DNA of 16,028 nucleotides from Candidatus Dadabacteria bacterium UBA1144. GTDB lineage: Bacteria > Desulfobacterota_D > UBA1144. The notes under the pieces were generated by a model. It was given only the letters and a program-made list of their open reading frames with translations, had not been told where the DNA came from and ran no database searches. Position numbers and translations under genes: made by a program. The DNA lies in NCBI GenBank assembly GCA_905181755.1, contig CAJIYY010000005.1, positions 1 to 16,028 of the forward strand, written 5' to 3'. Below are positions 1 through 6,472 of this stretch, one piece after another (the stretch's first letter is position 1; each line of letters opens with the position of its first letter).

Positions 1-623
1 ATTGAATAAATAATTTTCCTTGCTTCTTCTGTTAATTCAGAAAAAGACCTTTGGACACCTAAAAATAACTCTTCTATCTTTTGACCATACTTAAAAATAA
101 GAAAAGAGACTAATACAAATGGAATTGCGGCATATAAAGTAAACTCAACTGATATTGACAACATTGAGAGCAGTATAAAAATAAGGAGAAGTATGCCGTC
201 ATATGCTACTACGATACCAAATCCACAGGCCATCTTTATTTGTTCGATATCGTTAACCCCTCTAGCCATTATATCCCCGGCTTTATGGGAATTAAAAAAA
301 CTCATAGGTAGGTTCTGTAATTTATGAAAATACTTATCTCTCAGATTCTTTTCAATTTTTCTGGACGTCCCCAATAGAAAGAACCTCCATACAAATCTAA
401 AAATTGCCATCATTGCTCCACACAAAATTAAATATATTGCTGATCTGTTAATAAAATCATCTGAATAATCATAATTACTAGTTTCAGTTAAATATGTAAT
501 TACATCGCCAACAATTCTAGGAACAAGCAATTGCATAGCATCAACAGCTGTTAAGCCTACGAGACCGAAGAAGATCTGTTTTTTATGATTTTTAAATAAG
601 GAAACAATTGAGCTACTTTTCAT
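1..623 (-). CDS. ABC exporter, transmembrane domain (partial, 3' end outside window)
   Basis: The first 207 codons of an ABC transporter read leftward from ATG at 621-623 with no stop before the window edge. The visible part is a type 1 exporter membrane domain. Hydrophobic helices appear near residues 18-40, 61-80 and in a long pair at about 145-190. Between them is the cytoplasmic stretch typical of this fold: RKIEKNLRDKYFHKLQNLP, then SFFNSHKAGDIMARGVNDIE, where the short 'GDIMAR..ND' motif is the usual family signature. The last visible residues (QRSFSELTEEARKII) match the coupling region of YheI/MdlA-like half-transporters. The nucleotide-binding domain should lie beyond position 1. Such proteins usually work as homo- or heterodimers in the inner membrane and export lipids, peptides or drugs; the substrate cannot be read here. 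No clear Shine-Dalgarno precedes the start. The gene diverges from the luciferase-like gene across 76 bp. Confidence 0.9.
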   Translation of the reverse strand, partial: MKSSSIVSLFKNHKKQIFFGLVGLTAVDAMQLLVPRIVGDVITYLTETSNYDYSDDFINRSAIYLILCGAMMAIFRFVWRFFLLGTSRKIEKNLRDKYFHKLQNLPMSFFNSHKAGDIMARGVNDIEQIKMACGFGIVVAYDGILLLIFILLSMLSISVEFTLYAAIPFVLVSFLIFKYGQKIEELFLGVQRSFSELTEEARKIIYS

Positions 624-651
624 AATATTTAAAGAAAAAACTATATCATAG

Positions 652-657
652 ATTATA
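652..657 (-). promoter_or_regulatory. Possible -10 box for the ABC exporter gene
   Basis: On the minus strand a perfect TATAAT lies about 29 bp upstream of the exporter ATG, which would give a leader of roughly 20 nt. There is no good -35 hexamer at 16-18 bp spacing. The box sits in the AT-rich divergent gap, where chance matches are common, so this is only a candidate. Confidence 0.3.
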
Positions 658-699
658 AAGGAAAAATTGGTTAATATTGTGTTCCGGAGAAGCAATATT

Positions 700-1590
700 A
701 TGAATTTAGGAATAGCACTTCCAATTTTAGCCAATATAGAAGTTAAAGATCAGCTTGGTCTGGCAATTAAAGCTGAAGAATTAGGTTTTAAATCTGTATG
801 GGCTAGCGATCATATAATTATCCCTGAAGAATGGAAAGGCCGTTTCTCTGACATATTCCCTGACCCCTTTATAATTCTTACCGCGATATCTCAGAACACA
901 AAAAAGATAAAAATAGGTACTAGCGCTATAATTTTGCCATATAGAAATCCCATAATCGTAGCAAAGATGTGCTCAACTTTGGACCACTTTTCAGATGGCA
1001 GGCTTATATGTACTGTCGCTCCAGGATGGATGAAGGAAGAATTTGATGTGTTAACTATTCCTTATGAGGGCAGGATACCGAAAACAATAGAGTACATAGA
1101 GATACTAAAGTCTTTGTGGAGCAATGACCCTTCTTCAGACTTTGATGGAGATTTCTTTTCTTTTAGTAATGTCTCCTTCCAGCCTAAGCCAATTCAAGAA
1201 CATCTACCTATATGGATGGGTGGAAATCATGATAAAGCAATAGAAAGATCTGTTGATTTTGCTGATGGGTGGCAACCAATTTGGTTTAGCGCAGAAGAAC
1301 TTAAAGTAAAAATGAAATATCTAAAGGAATACTCTGAGAAAAAAGAAAAAAGTCTTAAGAACTTTCAAGTATCACTGAGAAATAGAATTAGAATTACGTC
1401 CGGAGATTCTGATAGTAAAGAAAATCCACCTACAGCTTTAATTGGTAAAAAAGATGAGGTTATAGAGAAAATTCTTACATATAAAGAGCTCAATATAAAC
1501 GAGATTGTATTAGATTTTATTACCAGTGATAAAAATGAGATAATTGAAACTATGGAGATTCTTGGAAAAGAACTAATTCCAGAATTATAA
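700..1590 (+). CDS. Luciferase-like (LLM class) flavin/F420-dependent oxidoreductase
   Basis: A 296-residue TIM-barrel oxidoreductase of the bacterial luciferase-like family, in the probable F420-dependent (TIGR03619-like) group. Family signs are the first strand (MNLGIALPI), the AEELGFKSVWASDHI segment near 25-39, KIGTSAIILPYRNPIIVAK at 71-89, and the block 'DHFSDGRL..TVAPGW' at 95-110, followed by KEEFD. A later 'PIWMGG' strand (170-175) is also typical. These enzymes use F420H2 or FMNH2 to oxidise or reduce small organic substrates; cofactor and substrate are not determinable here. I chose ATG 700 over an in-frame TTG at 667 because homology begins there and GGAG at 686-689 sits 10 nt upstream. 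It is divergent from the exporter and convergent, 5 bp apart, with the next gene. No F420 biosynthesis gene is in the window. Confidence 0.85.
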   Translation: MNLGIALPILANIEVKDQLGLAIKAEELGFKSVWASDHIIIPEEWKGRFSDIFPDPFIILTAISQNTKKIKIGTSAIILPYRNPIIVAKMCSTLDHFSDGRLICTVAPGWMKEEFDVLTIPYEGRIPKTIEYIEILKSLWSNDPSSDFDGDFFSFSNVSFQPKPIQEHLPIWMGGNHDKAIERSVDFADGWQPIWFSAEELKVKMKYLKEYSEKKEKSLKNFQVSLRNRIRITSGDSDSKENPPTALIGKKDEVIEKILTYKELNINEIVLDFITSDKNEIIETMEILGKELIPEL

Positions 1591-1606
1591 AAAAATTATT
1601 TTTTTA
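1588..1606. terminator. Possible weak bidirectional terminator (A7-TTA-T7 hairpin)
   Basis: The two convergent genes meet in an A-run, TTA, T-run arrangement: seven A at 1589-1595, a three-base loop at 1596-1598, and seven T at 1599-1605, with one more T-A pair outside. It could form an all-AU hairpin whose arm doubles as the U-tract on either strand. There is no GC stem, so termination strength is doubtful. Its position exactly between convergent stops is the main argument for it. Confidence 0.35.
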
Positions 1607-2021
1607 ATCTGCCTAACAAGCCAGACCAGTAGCGCTCCCAATAAGTTCCCTCGACTAATCCACTAAGTTCTTTTTCTGCATAGACAATTGCCTCTTCATC
1701 TCCATCTGAGAAAAGCTTCAATTGTTCAGAGGCTGCATCTAGCTCTTCATCACTTATCTCTATATCATCTAACGCTACCTGAACAAACTTCCCCACCTCC
1801 AACAGAGATTGTTCTAAGTTGTTTTTATTTTTTTCAATTTCTTCAGATATTCTTACTGATTCTTTTCCAAGAACTTCCTTTGCTTTCGCAATCCTAGTAA
1901 GATATTCATCTACAGACTTCACAGTTCTTAAAGTATTATCTAGCTCTTTAACCAGGGTTGTAAGCTGTCTTGAATCAGACATATTTTCCCCAATTTTTCT
2001 TTGTTTTGATAATTCCGACAT
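1596..2021 (-). CDS. Unrecognised acidic, helical (coiled-coil) protein
   Basis: I do not recognise this 141-residue protein. It has no signal peptide or membrane segment and looks cytoplasmic. It appears almost wholly helical. Residues 20-75 carry spaced hydrophobics with many K and E, suggesting a coiled coil (LVKELDNTLRTV, then ISEEIEKNKNNLEQSLLEV). An acidic middle follows (EISDEELDAASEQ, FSDGDEEAI). The tail is aromatic then basic (GTYWERYWSGLLGRLKK), a shape seen in docking peptides, though that is speculation. The start at 2021 has TAGGAG at 2030-2035, eight bases upstream, and its first three bases are the stop codon of the preceding gene, which suggests coupled translation. A second in-frame ATG at 1982 has its own GGGGA five bases upstream, so a 128-residue form is possible. 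Last of a three-gene unit after the DUF1460 and CDC48-type genes. Confidence 0.7.
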   Translation of the reverse strand: MSELSKQRKIGENMSDSRQLTTLVKELDNTLRTVKSVDEYLTRIAKAKEVLGKESVRISEEIEKNKNNLEQSLLEVGKFVQVALDDIEISDEELDAASEQLKLFSDGDEEAIVYAEKELSGLVEGTYWERYWSGLLGRLKK

Positions 2022-2029
2022 ATTGAAAG

Positions 2030-2035
2030 CTCCTA
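2030..2035 (-). promoter_or_regulatory. Ribosome binding site overlapping the upstream stop codon
   Basis: On the minus strand this reads TAGGAG. The TAG is the stop of the DUF1460 gene, and AGGAG is a strong Shine-Dalgarno eight bases before ATG 2021. It supports the longer start of the coiled-coil gene and translational coupling between the two. Confidence 0.7.
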
Positions 2036-2845
2036 ATGATTATTTCTATATATTATTATACCAGGCTTGTCTTTTATGTATTCTAAAAAATCCATATCGA
2101 CAACCGCGTTAATCGAGGCCTGACTAGATGCATGACGAAAATAATATCTTCCATCCTTTTGAACAATGATTCCAACATGCGAGACATCTAGTCCTTCTTT
2201 TTCTGAATATATTCCAATGTAATCTCCAGACTTCAATTTAGTCAAACTTTTCTCGTTAAAAGAAATAGGTTCTAAATAAGAAATCGAGACCGTACGTACG
2301 CTAATTCCGGGCAAGAACAATAAGCCATCTCCTTTTAAATTTAGATTTTTTAAAATAACAATTGAACTTCTTGAGAAAACTGTGCTGGTTATATTTGTAA
2401 CTCCTTTTAAATTGAATGCCCAATCATAAAAGAAATGGTTTCTGTTCTTAAAGCTGACGATTCCATTCTTATATCTTGTTTGTCTGAGTCTGCTAATAAA
2501 ATCATAATAGTCATCTGCATATAAAAGAGAGTGGACGTAATCTAAATATGTGAAGCAGTCCATTTCTTGAAGATTGAGAACAAGAACCTCCTTGTTCTCA
2601 ATATCGCCCTTAAGCGTATTCGCCCCATAAGGACGCCCAAGAAATGCTGCAGAATAGAATTTATGTCTATCATTCAAGTCCGAAGGTCGAGAGGAAATTA
2701 AATTACTTATCTCTTTATTGTAAAATTCAGACTGAATTTTGCTAGAATAATATGTTTCAGATTCTACTATGATTGGAGATAGAAAAATGAAAAGTATCAA
2801 AGAATAGAAGGAAAAGTTAAATATTTTTTCTTTTTTGAATTTCAT
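2033..2845 (-). CDS. DUF1460 secreted N-acetylmuramoyl-L-alanine amidase-like protein
   Basis: A 270-residue protein with an N-terminal export signal: basic start (MKFKKEK), hydrophobic core at about 10-27, then a probable cleavage region near VESE. The mature part matches DUF1460 (PF07313), a papain/NlpC-P60-like cysteine hydrolase family assigned as amidase-like from structure and proposed to act on peptidoglycan fragments. Visible family points are 'GRPYGANTL' at 70-78, the nucleophile Cys97 in 'MDCFTY', 'FVN-type' barrel strands replaced here by RNHFFYDW at 135-142, and the catalytic-histidine block with His223 in 'DVSHVGIIV', followed by FRHASS at 236-241. Catalytic residues therefore look intact. 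It is expected in the periplasm. Its start lies 29 bp inside the end of the CDC48-type gene, with only a weak AAGAG-like ribosome site, so translation may depend on the upstream gene. No other Met occurs before residue 95. Confidence 0.8.
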   Translation of the reverse strand: MKFKKEKIFNFSFYSLILFIFLSPIIVESETYYSSKIQSEFYNKEISNLISSRPSDLNDRHKFYSAAFLGRPYGANTLKGDIENKEVLVLNLQEMDCFTYLDYVHSLLYADDYYDFISRLRQTRYKNGIVSFKNRNHFFYDWAFNLKGVTNITSTVFSRSSIVILKNLNLKGDGLLFLPGISVRTVSISYLEPISFNEKSLTKLKSGDYIGIYSEKEGLDVSHVGIIVQKDGRYYFRHASSQASINAVVDMDFLEYIKDKPGIIIYRNNH

Positions 2846-4868
2846 TTACCGCTCTTTTAAGACTTTCATAATCTATTTTAAGTGTATCACTGAATTGGAC
2901 AGCTAGATTAAACATTGTATCGATATCAGCTCCATTAAAATCCTTCAAAAGAACTTCTAGCTGCTTCTTAGAGGGGGATATATCCAAACTCTTAGCCTTC
3001 TTCTTAATTTCAAACATCGATATCAATTCAAGAATTGAGGGGTTCTTAGTTTCTAGCAATAAATCAAATCTTCCAGACCTTAACAAAGCTTTATCTATTA
3101 ATTGAATCTTGTTAGTTGCAGCAAGAACTACGACGTTACTTAGATCTTTAAAACCGTCCATCTCCAATAGCAACTGGCTGATTATTCTTTGAGTACCTGA
3201 ATTAAGAGTGTCCTTATTTGTAGTACAAATAGAATCAATCTCATCTATAAATAATATAGAAGGTGAGACTTGCCTAGCCTTAACAAAAAAATCCTTTAGC
3301 TTCTCTTCCGATTCCCCTAAGTATTTAGAGATTAGCTCAGGGCCCTTTATTGATATAAAATTCATTCCAGTAGTATTTGCAAGTGCCTTTGCCAACATCG
3401 TTTTTCCGCTTCCTGGAGGACCATAAAGCATTATTCCTTTTGGCATCTTTTCTCTAAATTTATTCTTCTTTATAGGATTAATAACAACCTTAGTAAGTAT
3501 TTCCTTTAGATCCTCTAGCCCCCCAATTTCGTCCCAGTCAACCTTAGGAGTCTCAATAAATATCTCTCTTATAGCTGAAGGCTCAATGCCATTAGCAGCC
3601 TGTATAAAATTGTGATTTGAAATAGTAATAGAGTCCAGCAAATCATAGTCTACCGATTCTTTATTGGTTAATTTCTGAACGGACATTAAAGCAGCGTCTT
3701 TACATAGCATCTCAAGGTCAGCACCAACAAATCCTGAAGTCATACTTGAAATCTCATCTAAGTTAACATCCTCATCTAAAGGCATACCTCTAGTATGAAT
3801 CTCCAAAATTTCTTTTCTTGCAGAAAGATTTGGAGCATCGAGAAAAATCTCCTTATCAAATCTACCAGGTCTTCGTAGGGCAGCGTCTAAGGAATTCGGC
3901 ATATTTGTTGCAGCTAAAACAATCACTTTGCCCCTATCCTTTAGGCCATCCATCAAGGCTAGAAGTTGACCTACTATTCTCTTCTCAACTTCCCCATGAA
4001 CTCTATCTCTTTTCGGAGCTACAGCATCTATCTCATCAATAAAAAGAATTGAGGGCTGCTTGTCTGAAGCACTTTGGAAAATTTCTCTTAGTAAAGCCTC
4101 ACTTTCACCATAAAATTTTCTAACAATCTCTGGTCCATTTACTACAATGAAATTAACACCACACTCTTGAGCAATAGCTCTGGCAAGCAAAGTCTTTCCT
4201 GTTCCTGGGGGGCCAACAAGTAGTAGTCCTCTAGGTGGATCAATTCCGAGCCTAGAGAAAATTTCTGGATGCTTTAAAGGAAGTTCTACTAAATCTTTTA
4301 TTTTTTTTAATTGCTCCTGTAAGCCTCCTATGTCGCTATATGTAGTTATCTTTCTTTCCTGAGACTTTCCGCTCAATCTCTTAATATCTATCTTTGTTTT
4401 CTTATCTATTACCGAAGGAGATGATGGGTTAGTTGAGATAACATTAAATTCTTCAGATTTATTTCCAGGCATCTTAACTTGGATTTTGTCTCCAGCAGTA
4501 ACAACAATACCGTTTAACTGAGTTAGCAAAATTTTAGTATCATTCATAAACAGTAACGATTTTGCACTTGAAGGACTTAAGACAATTTTATTCGTTGTTA
4601 AAAGCTCTGCTTTTTTGATAATAACTTTTTCTTTTATTGACGACTTAATGTTCTGTCTAGTAAGCCCATCTATCTTAATAGAGTTGTCGGTCCCCAAATC
4701 GTCATTATTCATAGGCATAATTCTTATAGCCGATTTTCTTTGACCACAAATTTCGATAACATCATAAGGTGCAAGTCCAAGTTCCAACATTTTCTTTTCA
4801 GATATCCTTGCAAAGCCTTTTCCAGCATCTTTTACTCCAATGTCTTCTATGATCAAATCCATACTCAT
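2817..4868 (-). CDS. CDC48/p97/VAT-type double AAA+ ATPase
   Basis: A protein unfoldase of the CDC48 family with all three parts (683 residues from ATG 4868). The N-domain starts at once (MDLIIEDIGVKDAGKGFARI) and runs to about 165, containing the double-psi barrel and a second lobe. D1 has Walker A GPPGTGKT 219-226, Walker B ILFIDEID 274-281, sensor Asn322, and arginine fingers R333 and R336 in LRRPGRFD. D2 has GPPGSGKT 483-490, ILFIDEID 538-545, Asn586, and R597/R600 in LRSGRFD. Both rings keep pore-loop aromatics (KFYGESE at 251, KYLGESE at 515), as in archaeal VAT, so it should form a hexamer that threads and unfolds proteins using ATP. An upstream TTG at 4904 is open, but the N-domain match and ATGs at 4868 and 4862 favour a later start. 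No VCP-like C-terminal acidic tail is seen. First gene of a minus-strand unit with DUF1460 and coiled-coil genes; divergent from recF. Confidence 0.92.
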   Translation of the reverse strand: MSMDLIIEDIGVKDAGKGFARISEKKMLELGLAPYDVIEICGQRKSAIRIMPMNNDDLGTDNSIKIDGLTRQNIKSSIKEKVIIKKAELLTTNKIVLSPSSAKSLLFMNDTKILLTQLNGIVVTAGDKIQVKMPGNKSEEFNVISTNPSSPSVIDKKTKIDIKRLSGKSQERKITTYSDIGGLQEQLKKIKDLVELPLKHPEIFSRLGIDPPRGLLLVGPPGTGKTLLARAIAQECGVNFIVVNGPEIVRKFYGESEALLREIFQSASDKQPSILFIDEIDAVAPKRDRVHGEVEKRIVGQLLALMDGLKDRGKVIVLAATNMPNSLDAALRRPGRFDKEIFLDAPNLSARKEILEIHTRGMPLDEDVNLDEISSMTSGFVGADLEMLCKDAALMSVQKLTNKESVDYDLLDSITISNHNFIQAANGIEPSAIREIFIETPKVDWDEIGGLEDLKEILTKVVINPIKKNKFREKMPKGIMLYGPPGSGKTMLAKALANTTGMNFISIKGPELISKYLGESEEKLKDFFVKARQVSPSILFIDEIDSICTTNKDTLNSGTQRIISQLLLEMDGFKDLSNVVVLAATNKIQLIDKALLRSGRFDLLLETKNPSILELISMFEIKKKAKSLDISPSKKQLEVLLKDFNGADIDTMFNLAVQFSDTLKIDYESLKRAVNEIQKRKNI

Positions 4869-4869
4869 A

Positions 4870-4897
4870 TTTAAATAGATTACCAATGGGTTATAAT
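4870..4897 (+). promoter_or_regulatory. Probable promoter of the recF operon
   Basis: TTTAAA at 4870-4875 (four of six matches to TTGACA), a 16 bp spacer, and a perfect TATAAT at 4892-4897. Transcription would begin near 4904, giving a leader of about 28 nt before the recF ATG. The element occupies the gap next to the start of the divergent CDC48-type gene, so the two promoters must overlap. Inferred from motif match only. Confidence 0.45.
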
Positions 4898-4931
4898 AGT
4901 TCAAGCCGCTTATGATAATTAAAAAGAAAAA

Positions 4932-6008
4932 ATGAAGATAGATGCTATCTATTTAAAAAAATTTAGGAACTACGAGGAAACTAAAATTCAACTTAGTCCT
5001 AGGATTAATTTATTTCTTGGTAATAACGGTCAAGGAAAAACTAGCCTACTGGAGGCAGTTTGGACATGTATAAACGGCCAATCCTACAGAACCTCTGTTA
5101 CGAAGAACCTTATAAAGTTTGGAAGTGATGACGCGAGAATAGAAATTAGAACTTCTGGCGACAATTCAATAAATGAGATAAAGCTAGTAATTGAGGAAAA
5201 TAAAAAGAAGATCTTTGTAAATGACAAAAAGATAAAAAATCGTACTGAGCTTAAAAGAATTTTATCAGCTGTCATCTTAGACAGGGAATTCAAGGAAAAT
5301 TTAGAAAAATCTCACAGGCCTAGAAGAATAATTCTAGACTCAATAATTTCTAACATAAGTCTTGGGTTCAAAAAAAAATTAAAGCTTTACAACGATGAAA
5401 TCAGAAGAAAAAATGAAATACTAAGCTCGACCAAAGATGATGAGATTCTAGACTTCATAGATAAAAGGCTAATCGACTTGTCTTATTCTTTGTCTGAAGA
5501 AAGACACCTTTGGATTGACAGAATGTCAAAAATAGCTGAAAAGGTATTAAAAAAACTTGACTCCAAAATCTCGCTAAAATTCAGGATAGATAGTGACTCA
5601 CTAGATATAAATAATTTAACTAAGAAACTTAAGACAAATAGAACTAAAGAGAAAATCACTAGAAAATGCATGACTGGTTCTCACAAAGATAAGATTTCCT
5701 TTATCTTAAACAAATCTGACGCATTTGAATTTGGCTCAGAAGGCGAGAAAAAGAGCTTATCGATGGCATTAAAAATCTCTGAGATACTTCTTATAAAGAA
5801 AATAAATAAGGACTACCCGATAATATTAGTGGATGAAATAGGAAGTGAGTTTGACAAAGAAAGGTTCAATTTCTTTTATCGTTTCATAGCTACTTTAGAG
5901 ACTCAGTGCTTTATAACTGCCAACAACAAAAGCATTCTAGAGCCTTACAAGAACAAACAAAGCTCAGTTTTTTCTATAATTAATGGAGATTGTAAAAAAA
6001 TAAGTTAG
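4932..6008 (+). CDS. recF: DNA replication/repair protein RecF
   Basis: A 358-residue SMC-like ATPase that helps RecO and RecR load RecA at single-strand gaps. The start MKIDAIYLKKFRNYEE is the classic RecF beginning. Walker A is GNNGQGKTS at 30-38. The central region 150-210 is helical and charged, as expected for the coiled-coil lobe. 'TGSHKDKI' at 248-255 corresponds to the usual GPHRDD block. The signature is 'GSEGEKKS' (268-275) where most RecF proteins have S-x-GQ. Walker B is PIILVDEIGSEFD at 296-308, followed by the D-loop and 'CFITANN' strand. Length is normal. The ribosome site is only A-rich. Unlike many genomes it is not beside dnaA, dnaN or gyrB; a yqeY-like gene follows 9 bp later. 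The signature differs from consensus, but the overall pattern makes other SMC-like proteins less likely. Confidence 0.87.
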   Translation: MKIDAIYLKKFRNYEETKIQLSPRINLFLGNNGQGKTSLLEAVWTCINGQSYRTSVTKNLIKFGSDDARIEIRTSGDNSINEIKLVIEENKKKIFVNDKKIKNRTELKRILSAVILDREFKENLEKSHRPRRIILDSIISNISLGFKKKLKLYNDEIRRKNEILSSTKDDEILDFIDKRLIDLSYSLSEERHLWIDRMSKIAEKVLKKLDSKISLKFRIDSDSLDINNLTKKLKTNRTKEKITRKCMTGSHKDKISFILNKSDAFEFGSEGEKKSLSMALKISEILLIKKINKDYPIILVDEIGSEFDKERFNFFYRFIATLETQCFITANNKSILEPYKNKQSSVFSIINGDCKKIS

Positions 6009-6017
6009 ATTTAGTAT

Positions 6018-6449
6018 ATGATTTCTAAACTAAAGGACGACTTAAAGAACTTTATCCTTAGCAAAAATAAGACTGGTTCAAACGTAGTAAGGGGAATACT
6101 TTCTACAATCACGAATGAAGGAAAGAAAGATTCTGCTAATGATGAATTTATAATGAGCATAATCAAAAAAGAAATAAAGAAACGAAAAGAGGCTATCAAG
6201 GTATATTCTGCAAATAATCGTAATGATCTCACTAAAATTGAAGAAGACGAGCTCTTGCTTTTACAAGCTTATCTTCCAGATCAAATACCTGAAGAAGATT
6301 TAATTCAAGGAATGAAGAAAATTAAAGAAAGTCTCTTATCTGAGGGAAAATTAAACATGGGAGAACTAATGAAAGCTTCTATGAAAGAATTCTCAGCTTC
6401 TGCTGATAATTCAGTAATTAGTAAGATTGCTAAGGATTTAGTAAATTAA
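6018..6449 (+). CDS. GatB/YqeY domain-containing protein
   Basis: A 143-residue soluble, largely helical protein of the YqeY family, related to the tail domain of GatB from the tRNA-dependent amidotransferase. Conserved points are the lysine-rich first helix with 'VVRGILSTI' at 23-31, 'IIKKEIKKRKEAIKVY' at 48-63, the acidic segment 'IEEDELLLLQAYLPDQI' at 73-89, and the C-terminal 'MGELMKASMKEFSASADNSVISKIAKDLV' region, where families usually have MGkvM and a G-ADG turn. The family is thought to bind tRNA or assist aminoacylation, but its exact task is not established. In many genomes it lies near rpsU, dnaG and rpoD; here it is between recF (9 bp upstream) and the oligoendopeptidase gene (23 bp downstream). 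No clear Shine-Dalgarno is present, so coupling to recF is plausible. Confidence 0.85.
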   Translation: MISKLKDDLKNFILSKNKTGSNVVRGILSTITNEGKKDSANDEFIMSIIKKEIKKRKEAIKVYSANNRNDLTKIEEDELLLLQAYLPDQIPEEDLIQGMKKIKESLLSEGKLNMGELMKASMKEFSASADNSVISKIAKDLVN

Positions 6450-6472
6450 AATTTCTAAATAAGGAAGATGTT

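Noticed and set aside
667..699. Longer N-terminus of the luciferase-like protein from TTG 667
   Set aside because: Family homology starts at MNLGIALP (ATG 700), which has GGAG at a good distance; the 11 extra residues resemble no part of the family.
4869..4904. Longer N-terminus of the CDC48-type protein from TTG 4904
   Set aside because: The N-domain begins just after the ATGs at 4868 and 4862, and no ribosome site precedes the TTG. Exact choice between the two ATGs stays open.
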